Notes: generated by a model from the sequence alone, not told the origin. Shown: positions 8,301-16,389, counted from the stretch's first letter. The stretch is 64,000 nt of DNA from an uncultured Eubacteriales bacterium (GCA_949293815.1 CASFEZ010000001.1:62001-126000); one strand, 5' to 3'. Program-made: numbers and translations.

Positions 8301-9672
8301 TAGATTTCAAATATTGTCGCAGGTCTTCTTTATCCAATTTTTCCAAAACATAAACATAGAAACCCGAAAATGTTCGAGATTCATTACGGCTCTCATTACC
8401 ACAGAAATTGCTACGGGAGGAGATGACGATGTTTATCGCAGATGCGTCTTGTGCATACAGCTTAATCTTATTCCTAAATGTTTTAGCGAGCTCGCTGTTC
8501 AACTCATCATATCCATCTAAAAGCAAAGCGATTCGGTTAGCGGGAAGCTGTTGGTAGGACTCTGGTAATATCTCCTGAATATCTTGCCCAGTATAGTTTT
8601 CGAGTGAGTAGAGAAACGTATGAAACCGACCAGACAGTTCATGGGCTAAGTTCTTGAGTTCAATGCTCTTTCCCATTCCTGCGTCACACAGCATTAGAAT
8701 TTTTTTATGTTTTTGCACAGCGGTGCGCAGAGAAAGTCTTTTCTCTTGCGCCATTAGTCGCGCGAGAGGACTTTGGACTGCATCTTCATAAAGGGACACC
8801 CATCGTGGAATATAGTCGGTGACAGGCGCATATGGAATTCTGCCAATCTTATTAGGATCGGAAAATTTTTTCGGTTTTGGATATAGTTCATTTAACGCAA
8901 AATCCCCATGTCCATCTTTGGCATCAAGCCAACGTTCAATTCGAACGACTCTTCCATCTTGTATATATCCGACAAGGAATTGATGAAAGACCGAGTCCAA
9001 CCAATCAATTCCACCAGATAGGCTTCCGCATCCGATTTCAACCAAACCTGTTTCATGGATTGTTACATTGGCATCGTGGACATGCCCATGGAAAAAATAT
9101 GAGATACTAACAGAGTTCAAATAGGCAATGACTGTTGCACTGTCTTCAACCACGTCATGTGGGTCACCATGACCATGAGAAAGTGCATGATGACAAAAGA
9201 GAATGTTCGTTAAACCACGCTTAACGTTAGCACGAATGGCAGCAAGATCCAGCCTGCCTGGCGCGGCGTAATCTCTCGAAAGAGTCGAGTCTGCAAAAAT
9301 AAAGTTCACATTATCATGAACCGTAGAAAATACCGAAGCGGATTCAAAAGTGTGCTTACTTCCATACAACGAAGTCAATTGGTCAAACAGGGAAAGTGAA
9401 CCGTTTTCAAGATCATGATTGCCGGGGACAAATTCAAATTCAACGACGTAATCTTCTAGTTCTTCTTGTATCAAAGACAGGCTGTCGCGAGCGGTAGCGA
9501 AAGAGAGTTCTTTGCCTTTGTCCGCGATATCCCCAAGAATAACGAACAGAATGTTTTCTCCAAAATCAGCCGCTTGTCTGATTTTAGAGCACAGCCGTTT
9601 AATGCGTTCACTTGTTTTATACGCTTCCACTTCTGCTCTCAAATGTAAGTCAGAGAGAATATAAAAACGCAT
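5317..9672 (-). CDS. Metallophosphoesterase-NACHT (STAND NTPase) defence protein
   Basis: A 1451-residue multidomain protein. Residues 1-250 form a calcineurin-like/CpdA-type metallophosphoesterase with all metal motifs: D8-x-H10, G47-D48, GNHD 84-87, H161-H162 and HGHVH 195-199. Residues 320-560 form a NACHT-type STAND NTPase with Walker A CDAGMGKS (329-336), Walker B LLLDGYDE (383-390) and the SSRSNF sensor strand (418-423). The remaining ~850 residues are helical and HEAT/TPR-like, the usual place for a target sensor. By analogy with Avs and bNACHT proteins, sensing a phage product would trigger oligomerisation and activate the phosphoesterase, which might cut nucleotides or nucleic acid. 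The analogy is established for other effectors; this effector is inferred. The start has ACAGGAGG. The gene is single and sits between McrBC and the recombinase operon. Confidence 0.85.
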   Translation of the reverse strand: MRFYILSDLHLRAEVEAYKTSERIKRLCSKIRQAADFGENILFVILGDIADKGKELSFATARDSLSLIQEELEDYVVEFEFVPGNHDLENGSLSLFDQLTSLYGSKHTFESASVFSTVHDNVNFIFADSTLSRDYAAPGRLDLAAIRANVKRGLTNILFCHHALSHGHGDPHDVVEDSATVIAYLNSVSISYFFHGHVHDANVTIHETGLVEIGCGSLSGGIDWLDSVFHQFLVGYIQDGRVVRIERWLDAKDGHGDFALNELYPKPKKFSDPNKIGRIPYAPVTDYIPRWVSLYEDAVQSPLARLMAQEKRLSLRTAVQKHKKILMLCDAGMGKSIELKNLAHELSGRFHTFLYSLENYTGQDIQEILPESYQQLPANRIALLLDGYDELNSELAKTFRNKIKLYAQDASAINIVISSRSNFCGNESRNESRTFSGFYVYVLEKLDKEDLRQYLKSTGIDVTSFWNCAYVKGVTDLLFNPFYLVRLASIYAKDTDLPPKNQLMDRLITETFDVDDQKFSGELDERYAEVFASLESLAVAMQLMHQQSLDDRTEYQTLVSASGRELIKKSGLLKRESTGWKFSHNNFREYLAAKCLSRLPKDFVTPIFYDGTNIKPHWVNTLGYLTGFDLGWNLIDWLAENSPSALVKFEPDRLNEDLRIEVFKRIFDKFETLRLHLNDDLFDASELAHFVKSNEILSLLLDRISTPRHYVSQYTAVNLLRNYPSLFDKKNAVREILLDCCEQYPATHKTVCRLAMLALCQHKLQTPETTRRLMEKFGGVDEDYIRLGMYEYLLETEEHNSHVEYCLSGISFIAYRLGEDDERRIGNESFELVNCLKQMSTTESVTCVLKWFSQEKHPDFHDANKVLAAAIASAVALYRDGHTELFTSVLSFYLESAKAWNTTASNAMVKFFVETGTQQSAALSATEQFESEPHRISDLVYADPTIIEYLKNAYQDGSLKSHRAFYEIVLWYVRDELKYAECAELIKAIDGVDLPEYKAPIDYDALKREAAQEYFEILFDEEKRSALTTRLLNAIDNPDVTTRQLLKVDIQADHHSAIRRLQTAMYHSGYNVKVSEFFDRIDMDRFVIWSASRFLSEKSTVVPTLTEKERLTEITAKILKDWSFENSVIYYPDGFSLKQLTAELLSVIQYLDYPLDEATFLDLTELPAYIFDKNNDGTKYVYLRQKLPADKLNLRLSQNVAEQRVKGMVLKDHIDYFDKCKDASIAEHALEMCKDSSDMYLRSIAWRYLYNTLGAEYVASEILPVADEELLLEISGACKDIPKEKLRKSMEREYEKTPSIQLQAHLITYGSSLALGDYVKKVTSGKKTPEGKGIHIDGPTAAISSIRNPEFLPELEALLATTFDPEFEDNTWHGLRNSLTKAFVNCGTVAYEKTIDAITRCRPSADIHEGNYRYCNYTIEEIEHARKSQLDVPATLLETKLFLEDMKKAMT

Positions 9673-9990
9673 AGTAACCTCCTGTATACACTCAACGTTG
9701 AATGGTGAAACATACTTGGCAAACAGTGCACGGCGATAGCCATTTCGATTTTTACCGAAAATGACTGCATCATGTTTAGGGGCAAAATTTCGAAATTCGC
9801 GTGCAGCTTGCTAACTCACAGTTGGAGTTAGCAAGCAGTGCACGACGGTACCCACTCGTGCATTTTGTGAAATTCCCGCTTCGTTGTCATTTCACAAAAC
9901 CTTGCTGGGCAACATCCCAGACCCTTTAACAATTTCGAAGAAATTGGCTGCACTTCAAAGAAGTTAACGATCAGTTTTCGCAATTACTTA
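9673..9990. other. Hairpin-dense non-coding region upstream of the NACHT gene
   Basis: No convincing reading frame is present. Perfect or near-perfect inverted repeats include an 11-bp pair around 9807-9836 (CTTGCTAACTC with its complement), an 11-bp pair around 9862-9898 (TTTTGTGAAAT with its complement) and CAATTTC/GAAATTG at 9930-9946. Two related words, CAGTGCACGGCGATAGCC and CAGTGCACGACGGTACCC, lie at about 9724 and 9836. It could be a leader, a structured RNA or a relic of an oriT-like mobilisation region; sequence alone cannot decide. Confidence 0.5.
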
Positions 9991-10191
9991 AGAGAGTGAT
10001 TCTCTCAGTTTTGAAATAATCCGATTCTCCACATCACTCTCGTTTGTTCTGATCCGCAACAAAGGTAAACCGTATTTCTCCATGACACTGTTCTTCAGCA
10101 AATCTCGTTCAGCTTGGCGGCTACCTTCTGCATGATACCGAGTGCCATCTGTTTCGATGAATCCATTAAAATTCCCTCCCCATGTATCTCG
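9991..10191 (-). pseudogene. Nuclease-like C-terminal fragment (DUF2726/Vsr-like), in frame after McrC
   Basis: Directly after the McrC stop, and in the same frame, 66 codons stay open. They encode a recognisable fragment with ETDGTRYH, then QAERD, then GLPLLRIRTNES. This spacing resembles the C-terminal half of PD-(D/E)xK-like DUF2726/DUF559 domains (DG-x-x-H, RD, LR). There is no start codon or ribosome site. It is most simply the remnant of a deleted nuclease gene, although a read-through extension of McrC across its TAG is formally possible. Confidence 0.6.
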
Positions 10192-11478
10192 CTAGGAATT
10201 TTCCTTAATTTCCGTGATTAGCATATTCAAAGAGTTTTTTAAATCAAACAAATCGATAAATCTGATCTTGATTTCGGTTCCATCATGTGAGAGGAATCTG
10301 ATATCTTTGTCTTGTTCCACCTTCTCGGTGAGAGGATAGAGCAAGGTAACATTCTCAGATGTGTATTTCTTTTGGTAAGCATACATTTGGTACATATCCG
10401 CTTGGGATATACCGTAGTTCGCTTTGACATCGGAAAGGACTTTCCATTTCGTGTCCATAACGAAAACTTGTCCCAACGCCTTATTCTTAATAACAATATC
10501 GGGCTTCATCAAGAACTTTCTCGGCTCATCGAACAGATGGTATGTTTTGTCCTGCGCGGAAAGAGTGTAGCCCGAATTACCAAGCATCTTTTTAAGCTGC
10601 GCTGCTATGTAGCTTTCAAACAGCGTTTCCATCGGGAACAGCAACGCAAAGGCAACCTCCGAACCGGAGAACGATGTGAAGCTCTTGCCCATCAAAAAGA
10701 CCTTGCTCCAGAGCAGAGCCGTCTGATAGTCGGCGGTCTTTCTGTCGGGAACAACCTTTGAGAAATCTGCTTGATAGTCTTTGGATTCATCCACATCAGA
10801 AAACGCATTGCGGAGCGTTTTTATATCGGACTTATTCTTGGGCGAAGTAGTGTTTTTGTAAAGATAGCTGAGAGTGGATTTTAGGATTTTGTTCTCAGCT
10901 CGGTTCGTGTTGAACTCATCGTATTCCACGAAGTTGCGTTCCTTGTGAGCGTAATTATGCTTGATTTGACCTGCGAAAACCATCTTGCCCTTAAACACAC
11001 TTTCGTTAGATTGAATGGTCTCGTAGTCGCACTTCAAGCCTCGCTTGACAATGTAAAACATTTCATCGACAAACATACGGATAAAGATTTCAAAGATGTT
11101 CAGCTTGTCGATATTCACATTGGTAGATTGCAAGGACTTGAACGGCTCGTTGCGGAGTGTCTTCAACATATCCACAAGCAGCTTCTTGACCTTGCCCTCT
11201 GTAATGGTTTCGTGGGAGAAAATCTTGGGAAGGATTTCTATGGTCGTGCCATCATCCATTGTGATCACACCGACATAGTTTTTTGCGGTGATGATTTTGC
11301 CAACACCTTTACGGGCAGAAATTCCCATCAGCTCCAAGGCATCTGCATCATCTGAACTGTTGGATAGCACGAAGTTTTCTAAGGCATCAAAGGTGTCCGG
11401 GGGCAAAGAGATACTTCCCAATACCTCTTTGTCCCTCACAAATGAGCCATATTCAGTTATTTGATATGTTTTCCTCAT
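10192..11478 (-). CDS. mcrC: McrC, nuclease subunit of McrBC restriction system
   Basis: A 428-residue McrC-family protein. The N-terminal half (about 1-200) is the beta-rich domain that docks onto McrB. The C-terminal half is a PD-(D/E)xK nuclease, with KPDIVIKN (D at about 326) followed by VMDTKWK (D341, K343). With McrB it cleaves DNA carrying modified cytosines, a defence against phages with modified genomes. The start at 11478 has GAGGTG five bases upstream. The gene follows McrB by 20 bases in one operon and ends in TAG, after which the frame continues (see 9991-10191). Confidence 0.93.
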   Translation of the reverse strand: MRKTYQITEYGSFVRDKEVLGSISLPPDTFDALENFVLSNSSDDADALELMGISARKGVGKIITAKNYVGVITMDDGTTIEILPKIFSHETITEGKVKKLLVDMLKTLRNEPFKSLQSTNVNIDKLNIFEIFIRMFVDEMFYIVKRGLKCDYETIQSNESVFKGKMVFAGQIKHNYAHKERNFVEYDEFNTNRAENKILKSTLSYLYKNTTSPKNKSDIKTLRNAFSDVDESKDYQADFSKVVPDRKTADYQTALLWSKVFLMGKSFTSFSGSEVAFALLFPMETLFESYIAAQLKKMLGNSGYTLSAQDKTYHLFDEPRKFLMKPDIVIKNKALGQVFVMDTKWKVLSDVKANYGISQADMYQMYAYQKKYTSENVTLLYPLTEKVEQDKDIRFLSHDGTEIKIRFIDLFDLKNSLNMLITEIKENS

Positions 11479-11498
11479 TCTAACACCTCAAAGAATCA

Positions 11499-14400
11499 TT
11501 AGATCGAACGGTATGCCTCGATGTTGTCAAAGGCTGCACGATTGATTTCGTATGTAACAGAGTCATCGAAACCAATGTCTGCACTTCCGAACAATTCGTT
11601 GTAGTCGTTTTCAACCACAACAATGAACTGCTCTTCTTTGTTGTCCTTATTGTTGTCACCCAGGACAAGGCGGATCTTTTCGTAATCCTCGTAGAAGTAT
11701 TCCTGCAACAGAGGAACGATGGCGTTCTCAAAGATTTCAGCCAACTGCTCAATCGTAGGATTATCTCTCAGCGGAATGAAATAGGCATGTCCAATAGTGT
11801 GTTCTCTGTCATAGAGAACAGAAATGCGCTTGTTCATCCGCGCAAGCATTTCCGACACAGAAATATCCTCAACGCTGATACCCTTCAGCACATTGGCATC
11901 GGGCATCATTTCCTTGAAACGGAAACGACGTCTCAAAGCGGTATCAATGGTCGCGATAGAACGGTCTGCGGTGTTCATCGTTCCGATGATATAAACATTG
12001 TCGGGCACACCGAACAACTGCTGAGAATAAGGCAATTTAGCTCTCATGCCCTCCGGTTGACCGATACGCTTAGAAGATTCTATCAGCGTAATCAGTTCAC
12101 CAAAGATCTTGCTGATATTACCTCTGTTGATCTCATCGATGATAAATACATGGTTTTTCTTTTCGTCCATCTGCACCGTGGCGGGCAGGTGTTTCTGAAT
12201 AAGAGCCATTGCATCCGCAAGAGAAACCTTCAGTTTGTAGACGGTGGAAAGGGTCATGGTGGAACCGCCGTTTATCTCAACAATATCTTCGTTGATTCCC
12301 TTAACGATCCAGTTCACCTTTCTCATGCGGTTCAGACCGTCATTGAACTGATTGTCGCACCACTCATAATCTCCGGTTACAACACCGATTGCATCAATGG
12401 TTGTGCTTGAATAACAGGAGAAAACAATGTCTCCAACTTTCATTTTGTAGATGAAGCTGTTCAATACGTTCTTACCGCCGTTTTCGGTAAAGTCTGTATC
12501 GTCGGTAATGTCGGGGCCATAATCATCCCATCCAATTCGGATGTGTCCGTTGTTAAGGCACTCAGTTCGGGTGGGATTGTCGCCGGTTGACCACAGAGAG
12601 ACTTTCCAAATGGTAGGAGTCTTATTGAGGCATAAATCCAGATTGGATTTTTTCGCAGCAGGCATAGCAGATTTGTTGCAGAAAGCCTTGAACAAACCAT
12701 CTTCAATGGAATACTGGATGTCGCTGCGATCTTCATCCGTGTTGTCCATGACAGGCTTGATACCCTCAATAAACTCCTCATAGCCATAAGACTGATGGAA
12801 GGTAGTAAACTCGATCAGCCCCTCGGCTCTATATGCGTTGTATCTTTCCAACACATCGGAATAGCTTTCACGCTTCACATCAGCGAGCAGCTTGTTCTCT
12901 ATGATTGCAACCGCATAGACAACGGTGTTGTAAGTTTTGCCCGTACCAGGAGGGCCGTAAAGAATCGTATTCTTATTTACATCCGTCTTTTGCGTGCTTT
13001 CAGACACTTCTTCATCCTCCTCGTACTTTGCAGAAATATGAGACAAATCTATCTCTTGCAGAGCTTCGTAAAGCTCCGGTCTGATTTTATAGCAATAGTT
13101 TTTAACGCCATCCTCAATCATGTTCTTGCCCAAGAACGGATTGGGGAAATATCTTTCTTGGTCGCCGTCCATGCAGGCAGTCAAATCGAAATACTTTTTA
13201 ACTCGCTTTCCAAGGTTGACCGCACAACCAACATAAGCAGATACAGTTCCACCATAGAGCTGAGACAGGCGTTTACAAGATGCCTCGCCGTTAAGCTCCA
13301 TCATGGCTTTCAGCATTTGCATAGGAGAAGGATGATCGGGCAGTTCGATTTCAAGTATGTACTTCTTCCAATCCGCTTTGGAGAGATTCGGGTTGTATTC
13401 ATCAAGCGAAGGCCACCAATCGTCGGCTATCGCATCGTCCGTCAAGGCATTCTTGCTGCCAAAATAAACAATATCGTGAGTAAGCAGATGCAATCCGTCA
13501 TCTGCGTAGCAACCTTCATCCAGACGAGCAGAGCTAATTCCCTGCAGCTCTGTATCTTTTTTCACTTCATCCAGAACCAACTCGCACACATCAAAGAATG
13601 CTTCAAGTTTATAGACTTCGGATTGGAACTTGGAACGGTCAGTTACATAGCCAATGTTGCTGCTGAAATCCTTAAAGACCTTGTACTTGTAGATGTAGTA
13701 TTTATCGGGATATTCAAAAGAAAGGTACACGGAGATAGCGTGTAAATCCTGATAGTGGTTGAGCTTCTGCGGCTTATAGAACTCGTCAAAGGCTGCACGG
13801 AAGTCAACGTATCTCTGAGCGAGAGGGATTTCTTCGTTATAGAGCATCTTGAAAAGCTCACGCACCTTGTCGGGTTCCTGCTCGGCAAATGTGATGACCA
13901 TCTTATAGGGCCAATACATGTTTGAAGAAAGCAGATTGCTGGCTTCCTTAAACGCTTCGGCGTACATTTGCGCGAAGTTTTCTGCTTCAATCTCCCAGTT
14001 GCGCTGATAGCAGCCAACGGCTTCCCATTTGTAGCGTTCTTCTTGGTTTACACGCTCAAAGTCAGCCTTATACGCATCTATGATGAGTTTGATTCTTTCT
14101 TTCATAGGGCTTGTCGGTATAATGTTAGTGTTGTTCTGCTTATTGAGAAATTGCATATAGAAATCCAGACCGTTTCTAAAATCACGATGTCCTTGCTTTT
14201 TATCGGACTCCTCGACCTTTGTATAGCAGGCTTTATGGAGTTCAGCAAAATACTCTGGATCTGTGATCGTAAAGCAATTGACCTCCTCATACTTGGACAC
14301 ACCAAGCTTTTTCAAGCCTGATTGCAGTTTATCTGCGGCACCATTGATAGTCTCAACTGAGTATTTCTTTGTCGGATTATCTCTGCGAGGTTGATCCTGC

Positions 14401-14690
14401 ATCCAGGAAACAAAGAGCTTGCGTTGTCCCATAGCGGTAGTGTTTTCGCGGTATTCAACGTATTTTTTGAGATGCGAAGTCATATCACTTCGTCTTTTAA
14501 GTTCCGTTTTATTAAGTTCTGTACTTCTTTTATCTTGCTCAAGTTTCTGGAACAAATTGCGGCATTTATCTCCTGCATATTCGACATCAATATCTACGCC
14601 GTATATACTTTCAATGGCTTTCAAGCCAACGGCATAACTGTCGCCGCTGGCGCTGCCTACATAAGACATAAACTCATCTCTGCTAAACAT
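11499..14690 (-). CDS. mcrB: McrB-like AAA+ NTPase with EVE/PUA-like insertion
   Basis: A 1063-residue GTPase/ATPase motor of the McrBC system. About 570 N-terminal residues are helical and poorly recognisable and should hold the target-recognition part. Walker A GPPGTGKT lies at 579-586, the Walker B IIDEINRG segment near 849-856, and the McrB signature MNTADRS plus LRRRF beyond. Between Walker A and B, at about 688-830, is an insert with IWKVSLW, HIRIGWDDYG, MKVGDIVF and VVTGDYEW, which read as an EVE/PUA-like modified-base-binding fold. The motor therefore may have a second reader of modified DNA. The ATG follows the upstream gene's stop directly; GAGGTGG is the ribosome site. Confidence 0.9.
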   Translation of the reverse strand: MFSRDEFMSYVGSASGDSYAVGLKAIESIYGVDIDVEYAGDKCRNLFQKLEQDKRSTELNKTELKRRSDMTSHLKKYVEYRENTTAMGQRKLFVSWMQDQPRRDNPTKKYSVETINGAADKLQSGLKKLGVSKYEEVNCFTITDPEYFAELHKACYTKVEESDKKQGHRDFRNGLDFYMQFLNKQNNTNIIPTSPMKERIKLIIDAYKADFERVNQEERYKWEAVGCYQRNWEIEAENFAQMYAEAFKEASNLLSSNMYWPYKMVITFAEQEPDKVRELFKMLYNEEIPLAQRYVDFRAAFDEFYKPQKLNHYQDLHAISVYLSFEYPDKYYIYKYKVFKDFSSNIGYVTDRSKFQSEVYKLEAFFDVCELVLDEVKKDTELQGISSARLDEGCYADDGLHLLTHDIVYFGSKNALTDDAIADDWWPSLDEYNPNLSKADWKKYILEIELPDHPSPMQMLKAMMELNGEASCKRLSQLYGGTVSAYVGCAVNLGKRVKKYFDLTACMDGDQERYFPNPFLGKNMIEDGVKNYCYKIRPELYEALQEIDLSHISAKYEEDEEVSESTQKTDVNKNTILYGPPGTGKTYNTVVYAVAIIENKLLADVKRESYSDVLERYNAYRAEGLIEFTTFHQSYGYEEFIEGIKPVMDNTDEDRSDIQYSIEDGLFKAFCNKSAMPAAKKSNLDLCLNKTPTIWKVSLWSTGDNPTRTECLNNGHIRIGWDDYGPDITDDTDFTENGGKNVLNSFIYKMKVGDIVFSCYSSTTIDAIGVVTGDYEWCDNQFNDGLNRMRKVNWIVKGINEDIVEINGGSTMTLSTVYKLKVSLADAMALIQKHLPATVQMDEKKNHVFIIDEINRGNISKIFGELITLIESSKRIGQPEGMRAKLPYSQQLFGVPDNVYIIGTMNTADRSIATIDTALRRRFRFKEMMPDANVLKGISVEDISVSEMLARMNKRISVLYDREHTIGHAYFIPLRDNPTIEQLAEIFENAIVPLLQEYFYEDYEKIRLVLGDNNKDNKEEQFIVVVENDYNELFGSADIGFDDSVTYEINRAAFDNIEAYRSI

Positions 14691-15101
14691 TTATACCACC
14701 TCTTTCAATCTCTCTAACCATGTTCGAATACTGCCGTCTTTGAAAAAGCCGAGCAACGCGCCATCACAGAAGCGCTCTGCCCGAACGGCACCCATAATCA
14801 ATGCCATAACACATTGAGCGTCCAAGGAAGAAACATCTGCCTCGCGCATGGATTTGGAACACCATTCAAGGCCATTTCTTTCCAAGATTTCACCATATCG
14901 AGTGAGTTCAAAATCCTTGTTGTTATCGCTGAAAGCGTACACATCATCAATGAAGCGATGCACCATTTCCGAGTAATTAACAAAAGGAATCTGAATCGGG
15001 TGCTCCGGTGTACCATCATTTTCACGGTCAATGATCCATGTTCCGAAGTTGTCTTCATCAAGGATATCTATGTATTTTGTTAGTTGCTCAAACTTGCTCA
15101 T
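14691..15101 (-). CDS. DUF6508-like protein of the McrBC operon
   Basis: A 136-residue soluble protein of unknown function, acidic and helical, with LDAQCVMALIMGAVRAERFC as its most conserved-looking block. From memory it matches the DUF6508 family, which is often found just upstream of McrB-like genes in Clostridia. AAGGAG lies 7 bases before the ATG at 15101; the ATG at 15107 is too close. Its stop abuts the McrB start, so the two are translationally coupled. A role as an accessory or inhibitor of the restriction complex is a guess from position. Confidence 0.75.
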   Translation of the reverse strand: MSKFEQLTKYIDILDEDNFGTWIIDRENDGTPEHPIQIPFVNYSEMVHRFIDDVYAFSDNNKDFELTRYGEILERNGLEWCSKSMREADVSSLDAQCVMALIMGAVRAERFCDGALLGFFKDGSIRTWLERLKEVV

Positions 15102-15170
15102 GCTCATTCTCCTTGTGCTTATTTTACACCGTTAAGCATTGTAACAAATATGCTGTCCTAAATAACGGAC

Positions 15171-15401
15171 TCATTCCGCTTCCTCTTGTGCAGATAGATC
15201 TTCTTTAATAAAATCCATCATGTCTCCGGCATTGCAATCCAGTACATCGGCAATTTTCAAGATAACAGAAAGATTGACTTCCTCATTCTTTCTAAGACGC
15301 GTAAAAGTCGCGGAGGACAGACCTGCTTTTTTGCGCAGTTCGGCTTTGCTCATTTCTTTCTCAGCACACAGCACCCACAGCTTCTTGAAACTAACTTTCA
15401 T
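15171..15401 (-). CDS. Small XRE-family regulator heading the McrBC operon
   Basis: A 76-residue protein that is nearly all helix-turn-helix: MSKAELRKKAGLSSATFTRL is the HTH pair and DVLDCNAGDMMDF the closing helix. AAGGAG lies 8 bases before ATG 15401. It is the first gene in the minus-strand run that continues with the DUF6508-like gene, McrB and McrC. Control of the restriction genes is likely because its promoter and leader carry palindromes at 15431-15442 and between the -35 and -10 boxes. Confidence 0.85.
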   Translation of the reverse strand: MKVSFKKLWVLCAEKEMSKAELRKKAGLSSATFTRLRKNEEVNLSVILKIADVLDCNAGDMMDFIKEDLSAQEEAE

Positions 15402-15430
15402 GCGAACACTCCTTATATCAGCCGTTGTAA

Positions 15431-15495
15431 ATTTCGCGAAATCCACAGTTAAATGTCATTGCTTATATTATAGTGTCGAAGTATCGATTTTTCAA
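15431..15495 (-). promoter_or_regulatory. Promoter and palindromic operators for McrBC operon
   Basis: TTGAAA (15490-15495) and TATAAT (15467-15472) are 17 bases apart on the minus strand. The spacer contains TCGATACTTCGA, and a perfect 12-base palindrome ATTTCGCGAAAT lies downstream at 15431-15442. Both are plausible binding sites for the small XRE protein encoded next. Confidence 0.7.
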
Positions 15496-15577
15496 GACAT
15501 TCTAATGCGTTCTATTTGCTTTTTTTGCAAAAATAGGGAAAGTTGTTGAGAAAATGAACTCCTGCATAGACCGTTGA

Positions 15578-16051
15578 CTATAAAGCACCTCGATGCATCG
15601 GTGCAAGATTTGTAACTTGGATGCCCCCTTTTTCCATCTTCTTTTCTGTATACTCCACCAGCTCTCGTGCGTTACTTGCAGGATGCCAAGCGTAGGCGAT
15701 CAGAAAGTCCACATGATCTATCATATGCCTATTTGCCCGAACAATGGCAAGCTTGCGGGGTACATCTTCCATTCCGGGCGGATAATATGTATTGTCAAAA
15801 CCCTTTGGCTTCTTTATTGGCCGTTCAGCGGGATGGTAAGGTATGAGCAGAGAAAGAATGATCTCCGGATGCAATTGCTTTGCTGCGATGACTGCCTTTG
15901 CCGCCAGATAGTCAAAATTTCCGTAATGGCCTACGACAAACTCTGTTACCCCATAACACTCGATGTGTCTGTTGACCGCCTCCTGCAATAATGGCAGTAC
16001 AGCATCGGGCGTTTCACGGTGCCCGATAAAGAAACAGCTTTTTCCGTTTAT
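15578..16051 (-). pseudogene. SLOG/DUF1273-like protein with ATG replaced by ATA
   Basis: The frame encodes a 157-residue SLOG (Rossmann-like nucleotide-binding) protein: the CFFIGHRETPD opening, VTEFVVGHYGNFD, PYHPAERP, YYPPGME and AYAWHPASNAREL. It resembles small SLOG proteins common on clostridial mobile elements. The codon where the family begins reads ATA (16049-16051), a TGA lies four codons upstream, and no ATG, GTG or TTG precedes the nucleotide-binding motif. A TTG at 15988 would delete that motif. Either an ATA start is used or the gene is silenced by a single G-to-A change. Confidence 0.7.
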
Positions 16052-16061
16052 ATTACATCAC

Positions 16062-16093
16062 CAACCCTTTTGCGTTATTTTAACTCAAAAGGG
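16062..16093. promoter_or_regulatory. 10-bp inverted repeat between divergent genes
   Basis: AACCCTTTTG and CAAAAGGGTT flank a 13-base spacer in the gap between the SLOG-like gene (minus) and the XRE gene at 16147 (plus). It could be an operator of that regulator or a bidirectional hairpin. Confidence 0.45.
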
Positions 16094-16146
16094 TTAATCT
16101 TTTCAGGCAGTAGTGGATATCATTTACCTAAAGAGAGATGATACCC

Positions 16147-16389
16147 ATGAACATCGGAGAAGCCGTCAAGGAACGGATTTTGGAGCTGTGCCGTGAGCAC
16201 GATATCTCCGTCAACAAGTTAAGCAGCATGAGTGGTGTCACCCAATCTACGGTCAACAACATCGTCAGTGGCCGTAATAACAGCGCAACGGTTTCTACCA
16301 TCAAAAAGCTTTGCGACGGATTGGGCATTACCATCGAGGAGTTCTTCAATTCCGAGCTGTTCCGTGGTCTGGAACAGGAAATCAAATAA
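16147..16389 (+). CDS. XRE-family regulator
   Basis: An 80-residue DNA-binding protein with one helix-turn-helix (INKL-type SVNKLSSMSGVTQSTVNNIV) and the closing GLGITIEEFFNSELF helix. It is a common type of small orphan regulator on clostridial elements. An ATG at 16138 falls directly on the AAAGAGAG ribosome site, so ATG 16147 is preferred. It points away from the defence genes and ends in a strong terminator. Its target may be the inverted repeat just upstream. Confidence 0.85.
   Translation: MNIGEAVKERILELCREHDISVNKLSSMSGVTQSTVNNIVSGRNNSATVSTIKKLCDGLGITIEEFFNSELFRGLEQEIK

Noticed and set aside
9673-9990. Retron msr-msd next to the defence genes
   Set aside because: No reverse transcriptase gene is nearby and the hairpins lack the paired a1/a2 ends I would expect.
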